From Microbacterium sp. BK668 (GTDB lineage Bacteria > Actinomycetota > Actinomycetes > Actinomycetales > Microbacteriaceae): DNA of 64,000 nucleotides. The translations under genes and the position numbers were made by a program. The DNA lies in the NCBI RefSeq assembly GCF_004362195.1, contig NZ_SNWG01000002.1, positions 263,185-327,184 of the forward strand, written 5' to 3'. The notes below the pieces were generated by a model. The model worked only from the letters and a program-made list of their open reading frames with translations, was not told the DNA's origin and searched no databases. Below are positions 20,587-30,202 of this stretch, one piece after another (position 1 is the first letter of the stretch; each line of letters begins with the position of its first letter).

Positions 20587-21600
20587 ATGCCCGCTGATCA
20601 GCGCTCCACCGGCTCGGTGCCGTTCTCCTTCGAGCTCTACCCGCCCCGCTCCGACGCGGCTGCGTCAGAGCTGGGGGAGACCATTCGCGTGCTCGCCGAC
20701 GCCGGTCCGCAGTTCATCTCCGTGACCTATGGCGCGGGCGGCTCCACCGGCGGGGCCTCGCTCGACGTCCTTCGCCGCATCAGGGCGACCGGCGTCGAGC
20801 CGCTCGCGCACCTCACGTGCGTCGGGAACACGTACGAGGGCGCCAACAGGCTCATCCGGGAGTTCCTCGACGCCGACATCACGAGCTTTCTCGCGCTGCG
20901 CGGCGATCCGCCCGCCGGGGCGTCGGAGGACGACGCGTTCCTGGGCGACCTCGAGAGCGCCGCGCAGCTCGTCCAGCTCATCGACCGGGTGCAGGCCGAG
21001 CGCGCGCCGTACACCGAGGCCTCGATCCCCGGCGTGCCGGGCGCCGTCCGCGTCGCGGGCCGCCGCCGCGTCGACATCGCGGTCGCCGCATTCCCCAACG
21101 GGCATCCTCGTTCCCGGCATCCTCGGGAGCACATCGACGCCCTGCTCGCGAAACAGGCGGCGGGGGCGACCTTCGCCATCACCCAGGTCTTCTTCCACGC
21201 CGACGACTACCTCTGCTTCGTCGAGCGGGCGCGTCGGGCGGGTGTCGGCATCCCGATCCTCCCCGGCATCATGCCGATCGTGTCGCCCGGGCGCCTCCGC
21301 CGCGTGCTGGAGCTCACCGGCGAGGAGCTGCCGGGCGAGCTCGCCGTCGCGCTCGAGGTCGAGCCGACCGCCGAGGGGCGCCGCGCTGTCGGGGTCTCCG
21401 CCGCAGCCCGCCTCACGCGGGAAGTCGTCGACGGCGGCGCCCCGGGCGTCCATCTGTACGCCTTCAACTCCCACGACGCCGTCCTCGCGGTGCTCCGCGA
21501 GGCCGGCATCCCGACCCGCCGATCCGAGCCGACCCGCCGATCCGAGCCCACCCGCCGATCCGAAACCCACCACCCATCCGAACTGGAGGCCGCACGATGA
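20587..21600 (+). CDS. metF: Methylenetetrahydrofolate reductase
   Basis: 337 aa. MetF reduces methylene-THF to methyl-THF, the methyl donor for MetE. The family start FSFELYPPRSD, the FAD-binding SVTYGAGGST near residue 44, LAHLTCVG and ALRGDPP loop, FAITQVFF and PGIMPI are all present. The first ATG that begins a conserved frame was chosen, with no strong Shine-Dalgarno sequence. The last ~25 residues hold a threefold RRSEPT repeat foreign to the family. Its stop overlaps metE (ATGA), so the two form an operon behind the structured leader. Confidence 0.94.
   Translation: MPADQRSTGSVPFSFELYPPRSDAAASELGETIRVLADAGPQFISVTYGAGGSTGGASLDVLRRIRATGVEPLAHLTCVGNTYEGANRLIREFLDADITSFLALRGDPPAGASEDDAFLGDLESAAQLVQLIDRVQAERAPYTEASIPGVPGAVRVAGRRRVDIAVAAFPNGHPRSRHPREHIDALLAKQAAGATFAITQVFFHADDYLCFVERARRAGVGIPILPGIMPIVSPGRLRRVLELTGEELPGELAVALEVEPTAEGRRAVGVSAAARLTREVVDGGAPGVHLYAFNSHDAVLAVLREAGIPTRRSEPTRRSEPTRRSETHHPSELEAAR
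21514..21567 (+). repeat. Three 18-bp tandem repeats at the end of metF
   Basis: Unit ACCCGCCGATCCGAGCCS occurs at 21514-21531, 21532-21549 and 21550-21567 (the last slightly diverged), with a degenerate piece (ACCCATCCGAAC) following. In frame it encodes repeated TRRSEP at the MetF C-terminus, just before the metE ribosome-binding site GGAGG. Confidence 0.9.
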
Positions 21601-23933
21601 CCGACACACCCACCGCATTCCCTGCCGGCACGATCCTGGGCTACCCCCGCATCGGGCGTCGCCGCGAACTCAAGCGCGCCGTCGAGGCGCACTGGTCGGG
21701 CGCGCTCGACGAGGCCGCGCTCGAGACGACCGCCGCCGACCTGCGGCGCGCGACGCGCGAGCGGCTCGCGGAGCTCGGGCTCGGCCGGGACGACTCGTCG
21801 ATCCCCGAGTCCTTCTCGTACTACGACCAGGTCCTGGATGCCGCGGTGGCCGTGGGCGCGCTGCCGCAGCGCTTCGCACACCTCCGGGGCCCAGACGGCG
21901 CGTTCGGACTCGAGGCCTACTTCACCGCCGCCCGCGGCGCGGGCGCGATCGCCCCCCTCGAGCTGACCAAGTGGTTCGACACGAACTACCACTACCTCGT
22001 GCCCGAGATCGGCCCCGAGACCGTGTTCGCGCTCTCGACCGACCGCTTCGCACGCCAGATCGTGGAAGCGCGCGCCGACGGCTTCGTCACGCGGCCCGTC
22101 GTCGTCGGCCCCGTCACGCTGCTCGCGCTCGCGAAGGCGTCGGATGCCGCGCCCGACGGCTTCCGCCCGCTCGATCGTCTCGCCGACCTCCTGCCCGTCT
22201 ACGCGGAGCTGCTCGCCTCCCTCCGCGCGGCCGGCGCAGAGTGGGTGCAGCTCGACGAGCCGGCACTCGTGAGCGAGAGCCTGCCGGCTCCTGCCCACGA
22301 GCTCGCCGTGGCTGCGGCCAGCGCCTACGCAGTCCTCGGCGCCTCTCCCGACCGACCCGACATCCTCGTGGCGACCCCCTACGCGCAGCTTTCCTCCGAG
22401 GCATGGGCGGTGCTGGCCGCGGCGCCTGTCGAGGCGATCGCGGTCGACCTGACCCGCGGAACCGTCCCGGCGGCGGTGCCGGGCCTTGCGGACAAGGTGC
22501 TGGTCGGCGGCGTGGTGGACGGTCGCAACGTCTGGCGCGGCGACCAGGAAGCCGCGTGGCGGAGGCTCGAAGAGCTCGCCGACCTCGGTGCCCGCGCGAT
22601 CTCGGCCGGTACCTCGACCTCGCTGCAGCACGTTCCGCACGACGTCGCCGACGAGCCCGACCTCGACGCCCGCCTCGTCTCCTGGCTTGCGTTCGCCGAT
22701 CAGAAGGTCGGCCAGGTCGTGACTCTCGCCCGGGGTCTCGTCGAGGGCCACGGGGCCATCGCGCGACAGCTCGCGGAGGCATCCGTCGCCCTCGAAGACC
22801 GCCGCGGCGCGCCGGGCGTGCGCGACGGCGCCGTGCGGAGGCGCGCCGCGGCGCTGACCCCCGTGGACTTCGAGCGGGGCGACTACGAAGAGCGCGTGGC
22901 CGCACAGGAGGCGGCTCTCGGGCTCCCGCTCCTGCCGACCACGACGATCGGATCGTTTCCGCAGACGCCGGACATCCGGCGGCTCCGCGGCCGGCACGAC
23001 CGCGGCGAGATCTCGACGGAGGAGTACGAGCAGCTGCTGCGGCTGGAGATCACGGCGGTCGTCGGGCTCCAGGAGGAGCTCGGCCTCGACGTCCTCGTGC
23101 ACGGCGAGGCGGAGCGCAACGACATGGTGCAGTACTTCGCCGAGAATCTCGACGGCTTCGCCGTGACCCGCAACGGCTGGGTGCAGTCGTACGGCTCGCG
23201 TGCGACGCGCCCGTCGATCCTGTGGGGCGATGTCTCGCGTCCGGCACCGATCACGGTGCGCTGGTCCGCCTTCGCGCAGTCGCTCAGCGAGCGCCCGGTC
23301 AAGGGCATGCTCACGGGCCCCGTGACGATCCTCGCGTGGTCGTTCGTGCGCGACGACCAGCCGCTCGGCGAGACGGCCGACCAGGTCGCCCTCGCCCTGC
23401 GCGACGAGATCGCCGATCTCGAGGCCGCCGGCATCGGGATCGTCCAGGTCGATGAGCCGGCGCTGCGGGAGCTGCTCCCCCTCAAGGTCGCAGAACAGCC
23501 GGCATACCTCGACTGGTCGGTCGGCTCATTCCGTCTGGCGACGGCCGGCGCGGCGACGGCGACGCAGGTGCACACGCACCTCTGCTACTCCGAGTTCGCG
23601 GTCGTGATCGACGCCATCGCGGCGCTCGACGCGGACGTCACGTCGATCGAGGCGGCGCGCAGCCGCGGCGACGTCATCACCGACATCGCGGAGTCCGGCT
23701 TCTCCCACGGCGTCGGCCCGGGCGTGTACGACATTCACTCGCCGCGCGTGCCGTCGGTCGGAGAGATCGCCGACCTCCTGCGCCGCGCCGTCGACGAGCT
23801 CCCGCTCCGGCAGGTCTGGGTCAACCCGGACTGCGGCCTGAAGACGCGTGCCTACCCCGAGACGGTCGCGTCGCTCCAGAACGTCGTCGAGGCGACGCGC
23901 CTCGTGCGCCAGGGCATCGAGGTCAGCGTCTAG
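21597..23933 (+). CDS. metE: Cobalamin-independent methionine synthase
   Basis: 778 aa. MetE transfers the methyl group of 5-methyl-THF-polyglutamate to homocysteine. The N-terminal domain starts at ILGYPRIGRRRELKRAVE. The C-terminal catalytic barrel has HGEAERNDMVQYFAE near residue 502 and zinc ligands in HTHLCYSEF (His/Cys near 659-663) and NPDCGLKTR (Cys near 746). GGAGG precedes the ATG, which overlaps metF by 4 bp. The last 11 bp overlap the convergent membrane-protein gene. Confidence 0.97.
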   Translation: MTDTPTAFPAGTILGYPRIGRRRELKRAVEAHWSGALDEAALETTAADLRRATRERLAELGLGRDDSSIPESFSYYDQVLDAAVAVGALPQRFAHLRGPDGAFGLEAYFTAARGAGAIAPLELTKWFDTNYHYLVPEIGPETVFALSTDRFARQIVEARADGFVTRPVVVGPVTLLALAKASDAAPDGFRPLDRLADLLPVYAELLASLRAAGAEWVQLDEPALVSESLPAPAHELAVAAASAYAVLGASPDRPDILVATPYAQLSSEAWAVLAAAPVEAIAVDLTRGTVPAAVPGLADKVLVGGVVDGRNVWRGDQEAAWRRLEELADLGARAISAGTSTSLQHVPHDVADEPDLDARLVSWLAFADQKVGQVVTLARGLVEGHGAIARQLAEASVALEDRRGAPGVRDGAVRRRAAALTPVDFERGDYEERVAAQEAALGLPLLPTTTIGSFPQTPDIRRLRGRHDRGEISTEEYEQLLRLEITAVVGLQEELGLDVLVHGEAERNDMVQYFAENLDGFAVTRNGWVQSYGSRATRPSILWGDVSRPAPITVRWSAFAQSLSERPVKGMLTGPVTILAWSFVRDDQPLGETADQVALALRDEIADLEAAGIGIVQVDEPALRELLPLKVAEQPAYLDWSVGSFRLATAGAATATQVHTHLCYSEFAVVIDAIAALDADVTSIEAARSRGDVITDIAESGFSHGVGPGVYDIHSPRVPSVGEIADLLRRAVDELPLRQVWVNPDCGLKTRAYPETVASLQNVVEATRLVRQGIEVSV

Positions 23934-25509
23934 GACGCGGCTTCTTCGCCGGCGTGGATGCCTCGGCGCCGCCTTCTGCGAGGGGCGGAGCCGAGGCATC
24001 CGGAACACCCGCGGCGGGCGCGTCCGCCGGGACGAGCTCTTCGGCGGCGTGCCCGTCGGGTGTGATCTCGGAGTCGCTCCAGGCCTGGAGCGCCGCGGCC
24101 GACGCCTCGGCGTCTGCGGCGGCCGCTTCCGCGTCGGCGGCGGCGGCCTCCGCGTCGGCGAGCGTCTCGTCGATCGTGGGAGCGACGAGCTCGTCGGGCC
24201 GCTTCTGGAGGAGCTCGAGGATCCATGCGACGCCGAACGAGACGAGGAGCACGAGCACGACGTCGCCGAGCGACAGCGGGCGCAGCGCGTAGAGCCACAG
24301 CACGGCGAGCACCGCGATGATCGTGCGCACGAGCACCCGGTAGCGGGCGAGCCACAGCCCGAACGCGCCGGTGTTGAGGCCGGCGCCGGCGAGCGACCGG
24401 CGGGCGGAGGCGTTGAGTCCGCCGATGAAGCCGCGCGAGCGCCTCGCCGGCGCCGACGAGCCCAGGAACCAGCCGAGGACGGCGATGAACACGCCGAGCA
24501 GCGCGACGATCGACGCCGTCTGCCGCATCGAGTCGATCATCCGGGTGTAGATGACATCCAGGCCGGCGACGGAGAGGTCCAGCTGGGCCGCCACCTGGCC
24601 GACGACCGGATAGCCGATCGCGAACCCGAGCGCGAGGGCGCCGCCGCCGAGCGCGAATCCGATGCCCGTTCCAATGATCGCGACGCTGCGCTTGCGGGCG
24701 ATGAGGATGCCGAGCCCGAACAGGGCGAGCGTGATGACCGGCAGCCACCAGCCGAGGGTCGTCGCGAGGGCGTAGACCGTGCGGATCGTGACGAGGGTCT
24801 CACCCGTTCCGACGATCACGACCTTGTCGACCGCGGGGATGATCTGCGCGACGCCGACTCCCTGGTCGAGCAGGTTCTGCTTGACGCGCTCCACGATGGT
24901 GCCGAGCTGGATGCCGACGCCGTCGTCGGTCATCACGACGACGCCTCCGCCGTCCGACGTCGCGGCGGTCGTGAGGGCCCGGTGCACGCCCCGGGTCGCG
25001 GTGGCCCACACGTCGGCGAACTGGTCGGACTGCACGACGCGCGTGACGGCGGTCGTGACGAGGTTCTCGAGGCCCTGGGCGGCCGGGGCCTGGAGGAGCT
25101 CGAGGGCGCTCTGGGCGCGGGGCGGCAGGCCGAGCTGCGAGATGCCGTCGAAGACGTTGGACGTCAGTTCGGTGAAGTCCACCTGGGCGTTGACGGCATC
25201 CATCGTCTCGTCGATGAGCATGTTCTGCACCGCGGGACTGTCGGCCAGCGGTGCGAGGGTGTTGACGAACTGCTCCTCATCGACCAGCTCGGCCCGCGCC
25301 CACGCGGTGACGATGGACACGGGCACGAGGAGGGCCGCGATGACGATGAGAAGCGCGGAGACGAAGGCGCGCCACCGGCCCGGCCGTCGCGCGGCGCCGG
25401 ACGACCCTTCGCCCGGGAGCGGCTCGACGGGGGTCGTGCGGAGCGAGTCGTTCTCGGCGCGCAGCCGGTCGACCTCCGCGCGGAGGTCGTCGATCTCGGA
25501 CGTCGCCAT
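23923..25509 (-). CDS. Multi-pass membrane protein with N-terminal coiled coil
   Basis: 528 aa, not assigned to a named family. An N-terminal heptad stretch (EIDDLRAEVDRLRAEND, residues 4-20) precedes one membrane helix (~43-65). A long soluble segment, probably extracytoplasmic (residues ~66-230), follows, then about five more helices (~240-430). The C-terminal tail begins with Ala-Asp-Ala-Glu repeats and ends in a basic KKPRPRR. The ATG was chosen over a GTG nine bases upstream because GGTGGGGA is spaced correctly for it. It overlaps the 3' end of metE tail to tail. A function cannot be inferred. Confidence 0.85.
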   Translation of the reverse strand: MATSEIDDLRAEVDRLRAENDSLRTTPVEPLPGEGSSGAARRPGRWRAFVSALLIVIAALLVPVSIVTAWARAELVDEEQFVNTLAPLADSPAVQNMLIDETMDAVNAQVDFTELTSNVFDGISQLGLPPRAQSALELLQAPAAQGLENLVTTAVTRVVQSDQFADVWATATRGVHRALTTAATSDGGGVVVMTDDGVGIQLGTIVERVKQNLLDQGVGVAQIIPAVDKVVIVGTGETLVTIRTVYALATTLGWWLPVITLALFGLGILIARKRSVAIIGTGIGFALGGGALALGFAIGYPVVGQVAAQLDLSVAGLDVIYTRMIDSMRQTASIVALLGVFIAVLGWFLGSSAPARRSRGFIGGLNASARRSLAGAGLNTGAFGLWLARYRVLVRTIIAVLAVLWLYALRPLSLGDVVLVLLVSFGVAWILELLQKRPDELVAPTIDETLADAEAAAADAEAAAADAEASAAALQAWSDSEITPDGHAAEELVPADAPAAGVPDASAPPLAEGGAEASTPAKKPRPRR

Positions 25510-25639
25510 CTTCCCCACCTCTCATCGAGGCGGTCCCCGCCGCCTTGCCGCCATTGTGCCCGCGGGGCGCGAGGTTGACCATGGCCGGGCCTGCGCGCTC
25601 GCCCACGACGGGCGAGGCGCGTCCGAGCCGTGCTCGTCG

Positions 25640-25712
25640 GCCGGGCGCGGCGGCAGGGCCCGGCGCGGCGGCGGGACAGGGCCCGGCGCGGCGGCAGGGC
25701 CCGGCGCGGCGG
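25640..25712. repeat. GC-rich repeats directly downstream of lexA
   Basis: The 14-mer GCCCGGCGCGGCGG occurs exactly at 25658-25671, 25681-25694 and 25699-25712, with a near copy at 25640-25653. The last copy abuts the lexA stop codon. The run fills the space between lexA and the membrane-protein gene, and lies in the lexA 3' untranslated region. It can fold into GC-rich stems but has no U-tract. Confidence 0.75.
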
Positions 25713-26393
25713 TCAGACGGCGCGGAGGACCGCGACGACCTTGCCGAGGACGACCGCCTCGTCGCCGAGGATCGGCTCGAACGCCGAATTCCGCGGGAGG
25801 AGCCAGGTGTGCCCGTCGCGCTGCCGGAACGCCTTCACCGTCGCCTCCCCGTCGAGCATGGCCGCCACGATGTCGCCGTTGTCCGCGGTTGCCTGAGACC
25901 GGACCACGACCCAGTCGCCGTCGCAGATGGCTGCGTCGATCATCGACTCCCCGACGATCTTGAGCATGAACAGGTCGCCCTTTCCGACCAGCTGCCGAGG
26001 AAGCGGGAAGATCTCCTCGATCTGCTGATCGGCCGTGATCGGGACGCCCGCCGCGATCCGGCCGACGAGCGGGACCAGGGCCGCGTCGCCGACGGCGGGA
26101 GCGGTGTCGGCGGGGTTCTCGGCCGCCGCGCCGGGCAGGTCGATGAGGACCTCCATGGCGCGCGTCTTGCCGGCGTCCCGGCGCAGATAGCCGCTCAGTT
26201 CGAGCTGGTTCAGCTGGTGCGTGACGCTCGACAGCGACTTCAGCCCCACCGCGTCGCCGATCTCGCGCATGCTCGGCGGATACCCGTGCCGCGCGATGGA
26301 CCGCTGGATCACCTCGAGGATCGCGAGCTGCTTGTCGCTCAGGCTCTTGCGCCGCCGGGTCTGAGGCCGTTCGCGGCCGCTCGGATCGCTCAT
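25713..26393 (-). CDS. lexA: SOS repressor LexA
   Basis: 226 aa. The winged HTH covers residues ~15-80 ([21 protein letters not shown]). The self-cleavage Ala-Gly is in RIAAGVPI near residue 113, the catalytic Ser in GESMID near 149 and the Lys in GEATVKAF near 186. The ATG follows AGGAGCTGCGAG. A -10-like TACAAT on the minus strand (26561-26566) would give a ~160-nt leader. SOS-like boxes lie just upstream of it, predicting autoregulation. It is divergent from a LysM gene, as with Rv2720/Rv2719c in Mycobacterium. Confidence 0.97.
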   Translation of the reverse strand: MSDPSGRERPQTRRRKSLSDKQLAILEVIQRSIARHGYPPSMREIGDAVGLKSLSSVTHQLNQLELSGYLRRDAGKTRAMEVLIDLPGAAAENPADTAPAVGDAALVPLVGRIAAGVPITADQQIEEIFPLPRQLVGKGDLFMLKIVGESMIDAAICDGDWVVVRSQATADNGDIVAAMLDGEATVKAFRQRDGHTWLLPRNSAFEPILGDEAVVLGKVVAVLRAV

Positions 26394-26550
26394 CTCGCAG
26401 CTCCTGTCTCGCGCCGGGGAGGGCAGCGGTCTTCGAATGTCGGAGGCCCGTGGTGGGGTGTCTGTGTCGAAACCGTATCCGGTCGAGAAGGCGATGGCGA
26501 GCAGCAGCGTGCGCGTGTCGCGTTCGACGGTCGGGGCGGAGCCGACTTCC

Positions 26551-26595
26551 TTGACACCGGATTGTATCGAAGATAACTTCGGAACGCAGGTTCGC
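26551..26595. promoter_or_regulatory. Divergent lexA/LysM promoters with two overlapping SOS-like boxes
   Basis: For the rightward gene, -35 TTGACA (26551-26556) and -10 TAACTT (26574-26579) have a 17-bp spacer. For lexA, -10 TACAAT lies on the minus strand at 26561-26566. Box 1 TCGAAGATAACTTCGG (26567-26582) and box 2 CGGAACGCAGGTTCGC (26580-26595) are both inverted repeats resembling TCGAAC-N4-GTTCGA, and they overlap by 3 bp. Box 1 covers the rightward -10 and box 2 its start point. Both are imperfect, which is usual for multiple cooperating LexA sites. Confidence 0.7.
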
Positions 26596-26652
26596 ATCCC
26601 GCCGCTCCCGGCCGAGCGGCGGATGCGAATCTCTTCCCTCCAGGAGGACACC

Positions 26653-27030
26653 ATGACCGCGATCGGCTTCGAGACCCCCCGGCTGACGGCCCGGGCCGTT
26701 CCCGCCACCCGCCTGCGCCTCACCGCGCGCGGACGCCGCGTGCTGACGCTCCTCGCGGCGTACCCCGCGCTCGTGGTCCTCGGCGTCGCCGTCTTCCTGG
26801 GCGGGTCGTCCGCCCTCGCGTCGCGCGACGCCGGCGCCCCCGCCGGATCGTTCGAGACGATGACCGTCAGCGCCGGCGATTCGCTCTGGTCGATCGCGCA
26901 GGAGATCGCCCCTGGTGCCGATCCCCGTGACGTCGTCGACGCCATCGTGCGGCTCAACGCGCTCGAGGGCGTCGAGGTCTCGGCGGGGCAGCGGATCGCC
27001 CTGCCGACGGAGTATGCGCCCGGCTCCTGA
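26653..27030 (+). CDS. LysM-domain membrane protein, likely SOS-induced division inhibitor (YneA/DivS/Rv2719c-like)
   Basis: 125 aa. A basic N-terminus, a single membrane helix near residues 33-55, and a LysM peptidoglycan-binding motif at ~68-118 ([17 protein letters not shown] ... [18 protein letters not shown]). AGGAGG precedes the ATG. It is divergent from lexA and its promoter carries two SOS-like boxes, so it should be induced by DNA damage. LysM genes beside lexA (yneA in Bacillus, Rv2719c in M. tuberculosis, divS in Corynebacterium) act on septation during SOS. That role here is inferred from architecture and position. Confidence 0.85.
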   Translation: MTAIGFETPRLTARAVPATRLRLTARGRRVLTLLAAYPALVVLGVAVFLGGSSALASRDAGAPAGSFETMTVSAGDSLWSIAQEIAPGADPRDVVDAIVRLNALEGVEVSAGQRIALPTEYAPGS

Positions 27031-27069
27031 GCCGCGGCCGCCACGGCTGCGCCGCCTACGATGGGAGGG

Positions 27070-28155
27070 GTGAGCAGCAGTCTCGATCAGCTTCCCCTCC
27101 GCGACGATCTGCGTGGACTGAAGCCGTACGGCGCACCCCAGGCGCCGCTCCCGGTGGCGCTGAACGTCAACGAGAACACCCATCCGGTGCCGCAGGAGGT
27201 CGCCGACGACATACTGGATGCTGTCGCGCAGGCGCTGCGCGATGTCAACCGGTACCCCGACCGGGAGTTCACCGATCTGCGCGAGAGCTTCGCCGACTAC
27301 CTGGGCCACGGCCTGACCCGCGATGAGATCTGGGCGGCGAACGGGTCGAACGAGGTGCTGCAGCATGTCCTGCAGGCGTTCGCGGGACCGGGCCGCACGG
27401 CGTTCGGCTTCTCGCCCACGTATTCGATGTACCCCCTGCTCGCGCGGGCGACGGGAGCGACGTGGGTCGCGGGCGAGCGCGCTCGCGACTTCGTCGTCGA
27501 CGCCGAGAGCGCGGCATCCCAGGTGGCGGATGCCTCGCCTGACGTGGTCTTCCTCTGCGCGCCCAACAACCCGACCGGTACTCCGATGGGCCTCGACGTC
27601 ATCGAAGCCGTGTACGACGCGACCGATGGCGTCGTCGTCGTCGATGAGGCGTACTTCGAGTTCGCTCCGCGCGACGAGCGCTCGGCGCTCACGCTGCTTC
27701 CGGGCCGCGAGCGGCTCATCGTCTCGCGGACGATGAGCAAGGCCTTCGCCTTCGCGGGCGCGCGCGTCGGCTACCTCGCCGCGGACGCGTCGGTCATCGA
27801 CGCTCTCCGCCTGGTGCGCCTGCCGTATCACCTGAGCGCGCTCACGCAGGCCGCCGCGGTCGCCGCCCTCCGCCACGCGCCCACGATGCTCCACATGGTG
27901 GATGAGATCATCGCCCAGCGGGACCGCATCTCGGCGACCCTCGACGCGCTCGGCTACGACCCGCACGAGTCCTGGACGAACTTCGTGCTGTTCGGGAACG
28001 TCGACGACCCGGCACGCACGTGGCAGGACCTCTACGACCGAGGCGTGCTGATCCGCGACGTCGGGATCCCGCGGCACCTGCGGGTGTCGGCGGGCACCGA
28101 GGCGGAGACCACCGCCTTCCTGGACGCACTTGCCTCGATAGACTCGAAGGCATGA
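27070..28155 (+). CDS. hisC: Histidinol-phosphate aminotransferase
   Basis: 361 aa, fold-type I PLP enzyme of histidine synthesis. Signatures: [50 protein letters not shown], and the PLP lysine in [17 protein letters not shown] near residue 225. The GTG giving MSSSLDQLP was chosen since a -10-like TACGAT (27057-27062) lies 7 nt upstream. The in-frame ATG at 27061 overlaps this -10. It starts the operon hisC-hisB-hisH and overlaps hisB by ATGA. Confidence 0.95.
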   Translation: MSSSLDQLPLRDDLRGLKPYGAPQAPLPVALNVNENTHPVPQEVADDILDAVAQALRDVNRYPDREFTDLRESFADYLGHGLTRDEIWAANGSNEVLQHVLQAFAGPGRTAFGFSPTYSMYPLLARATGATWVAGERARDFVVDAESAASQVADASPDVVFLCAPNNPTGTPMGLDVIEAVYDATDGVVVVDEAYFEFAPRDERSALTLLPGRERLIVSRTMSKAFAFAGARVGYLAADASVIDALRLVRLPYHLSALTQAAAVAALRHAPTMLHMVDEIIAQRDRISATLDALGYDPHESWTNFVLFGNVDDPARTWQDLYDRGVLIRDVGIPRHLRVSAGTEAETTAFLDALASIDSKA

Positions 28156-28754
28156 CCGCACGCATCGCGTCGCTGCGCCGCGCGACGAGCGAGTCCACCG
28201 TCGAGCTCGAGCTCGACCTCGACGGGAGCGGCCGCAGTCACATCGACACGACGGTGTCGTTCTTCGACCACATGCTCACGGCGTTCGCCAAGCACTCGCT
28301 GACCGATCTCACCGTGCGCGCGTCGGGCGACACCGACATCGATGCGCACCACACCGCGGAGGACGTCGCCATCGTCCTCGGTCAGGCGATCCGCGAAGCC
28401 CTCGGCGACAAGGCCGGCATCGCCCGCTACGGCGACGCGCTCGTGCCCCTCGACGAGGCGCTCGCCCAAGCGGTCGTCGACATCTCCGGTCGTCCCTACC
28501 TGGTCCACTCCGGCGAGCCGGCGGGCTTCGAGCACCACCTCATCGGCGGCCACTTCACCGGCTCGCTGGTCCGGCACACGTTCGAGGCGATCGCTTTCAA
28601 CGCGGGCCTCACCGTCCACCTGCGCGTGCTCGCCGGCCGCGACCCCCACCACATCGCCGAAGCCGAGTACAAGGCCTTCGCCCGGGCGTTCCGTCAGGCG
28701 AAGGCCCTCGATCCGCTCGTGGACGGCATCCCGAGCACCAAGGGCGCCCTGTGA
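28152..28754 (+). CDS. hisB: Imidazoleglycerol-phosphate dehydratase
   Basis: 200 aa, monofunctional (no N-terminal phosphatase domain). It dehydrates imidazoleglycerol phosphate to imidazoleacetol phosphate. The two manganese-binding repeats are seen as [22 protein letters not shown] and [10 protein letters not shown], with [14 protein letters not shown] near the end. Coupled to hisC (ATGA) and hisH (GTGA). Confidence 0.97.
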   Translation: MTARIASLRRATSESTVELELDLDGSGRSHIDTTVSFFDHMLTAFAKHSLTDLTVRASGDTDIDAHHTAEDVAIVLGQAIREALGDKAGIARYGDALVPLDEALAQAVVDISGRPYLVHSGEPAGFEHHLIGGHFTGSLVRHTFEAIAFNAGLTVHLRVLAGRDPHHIAEAEYKAFARAFRQAKALDPLVDGIPSTKGAL

Positions 28755-29401
28755 CGCGTCCCGTCGTGGCGGTGCTGGACTACGGGTCGGGCAACGTCCA
28801 CTCCGCCGTCAAGGCGCTCGACGCCGCGGGCGCCGACGCGCGGCTCACGTCGGACCGCGCGCTCGTGCTCGAGGCGGACGGTCTCGTCGTGCCCGGCGTG
28901 GGCGCCTTCCGCGCGGTCATGGAGGCTCTGCGCGCCAGCCGCGGCGAAGAGCTGATCGGCCGGCGCCTCGCCGGCGGGCGCCCCGTCCTCGGCATCTGCG
29001 TCGGCATGCAGGTGCTCTTCGAGCACGGCGTCGAGCGCGGCGTCGACACCGAGGGACTGGGGGAGTGGCCCGGTGCGGTGACGGAGCTCGACGCACCGGT
29101 CCTGCCGCACGTGGGCTGGAACACCGTCCAGGTGGGCGAGGGCACCCGCCTCTTCCGAGGGATCGAGGAGGAGCGGTTCTACTTCGTGCACTCGTTCGGG
29201 TCGCAGAAGTGGACCATGCAGCCGCAGGCCCCGTTCCCGACGCCGACCCTGACGTGGTGCGAGTACGGCGCGACGCCGTTCCTCGCCGCGGTCGAGAACG
29301 GGCCGCTCTCGGCGACGCAGTTCCATCCCGAGAAGTCCGGGCGGGCCGGCATCCGTCTGCTGTCCAATTGGATCGACGGGCTGGGCGCCGCTACCCTCTG
29401 A
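28751..29401 (+). CDS. hisH: Imidazole glycerol phosphate synthase, glutaminase subunit
   Basis: 216 aa class I glutamine amidotransferase that supplies ammonia to HisF. The nucleophile is C83 in GICVGMQ. The His/Glu pair is in TQFHPEKSG near residues 191-193. The N-terminus [11 protein letters not shown] is typical. GTG start overlapping hisB. The partner hisF is not in the window. Confidence 0.97.
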   Translation: MTRPVVAVLDYGSGNVHSAVKALDAAGADARLTSDRALVLEADGLVVPGVGAFRAVMEALRASRGEELIGRRLAGGRPVLGICVGMQVLFEHGVERGVDTEGLGEWPGAVTELDAPVLPHVGWNTVQVGEGTRLFRGIEEERFYFVHSFGSQKWTMQPQAPFPTPTLTWCEYGATPFLAAVENGPLSATQFHPEKSGRAGIRLLSNWIDGLGAATL

Positions 29402-29455
29402 ACTCGTGCCTACCGCGGGGCCGATCCCGCGACCACGATCACGCACTGAGGATTC

Positions 29456-30202
29456 ATGAACGACTTCGCCTCCCGGCCCGAACTGATCCTGCTGCCCGCC
29501 GTCGACGTCGCGGGCGGCAAGGCCGTCCGCCTCACGCAGGGCGAAGCAGGATCCGAGACGAACTACGGAGACCCGGTCGAGGCCGCCCTGGAGTGGGCGA
29601 AGCAGGGCGCGCAGTGGATCCACCTCGTCGATCTCGACGCCGCCTTCGGGCGCGGCACGAATGCGCCCATCCTGCGCAAGGTCATCAAGCAGGTGAAGGG
29701 CGTGCAGGTCGAGCTGTCCGGCGGCATCCGCGACGACGCGACCCTCGAGGCCGCCCTCGAGTCCGGCGCCGCGCGGATCAACCTCGGCACGGCCGCCCTC
29801 GAGAACCCGGAGTGGGCCGCCGACGTCATCGGCCGCTACGGCGACGTCATCGCCGTCGGCCTCGACGTCCGGGGAACGACGCTGGCCGCACGCGGCTGGA
29901 CGCGCGAGGGAGGCGACCTCTGGACGGTGCTGGACCGCCTGGAGAACGCCGGCTGCAGCCGCTACGTCGTGACCGACGTCACGAAGGACGGCACGCTCCG
30001 CGGCCCCAACCTCGACCTGCTCCGCCAGGTCACGGGCCGCACTCCGAAGCCCGTCGTGGCCTCGGGCGGAATCTCGAGCCTCGACGACATCGCGGCGCTC
30101 CGCGACCTGGTGCCGCTCGGCGTCGAGGGTGCGATCGTGGGCAAGGCCCTCTACTCGGGCGCATTCACGCTCGCCGAGGCGCTGGATGTCGCCGGAGACT
30201 GA
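29456..30202 (+). CDS. hisA: Phosphoribosyl isomerase (HisA, possibly bifunctional PriA)
   Basis: 248 aa (beta-alpha)8 barrel that isomerises ProFAR in histidine synthesis. The two catalytic aspartates are in LLPAVDV (near residue 18) and [10 protein letters not shown] (near 173). Phosphate-binding loops ELSGGIRDD and VASGGISSL are present. In many actinobacteria this enzyme (PriA) also does the TrpF step of tryptophan synthesis. That cannot be decided from sequence alone. It lies 54 bp after hisH with its own possible -10 (TACCCT near 29392), so it may have separate transcription. Confidence 0.93.
   Translation: MNDFASRPELILLPAVDVAGGKAVRLTQGEAGSETNYGDPVEAALEWAKQGAQWIHLVDLDAAFGRGTNAPILRKVIKQVKGVQVELSGGIRDDATLEAALESGAARINLGTAALENPEWAADVIGRYGDVIAVGLDVRGTTLAARGWTREGGDLWTVLDRLENAGCSRYVVTDVTKDGTLRGPNLDLLRQVTGRTPKPVVASGGISSLDDIAALRDLVPLGVEGAIVGKALYSGAFTLAEALDVAGD

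Noticed and set aside
21514-21567. CRISPR array
   Set aside because: Units are contiguous 18-bp tandem repeats without spacers, in frame inside metF.
20729-23455. 908-codon plus-strand frame within metF/metE
   Set aside because: Out-of-frame shadow, Arg/Ala/Ser-rich and without motifs. metF and metE in other frames explain the region.
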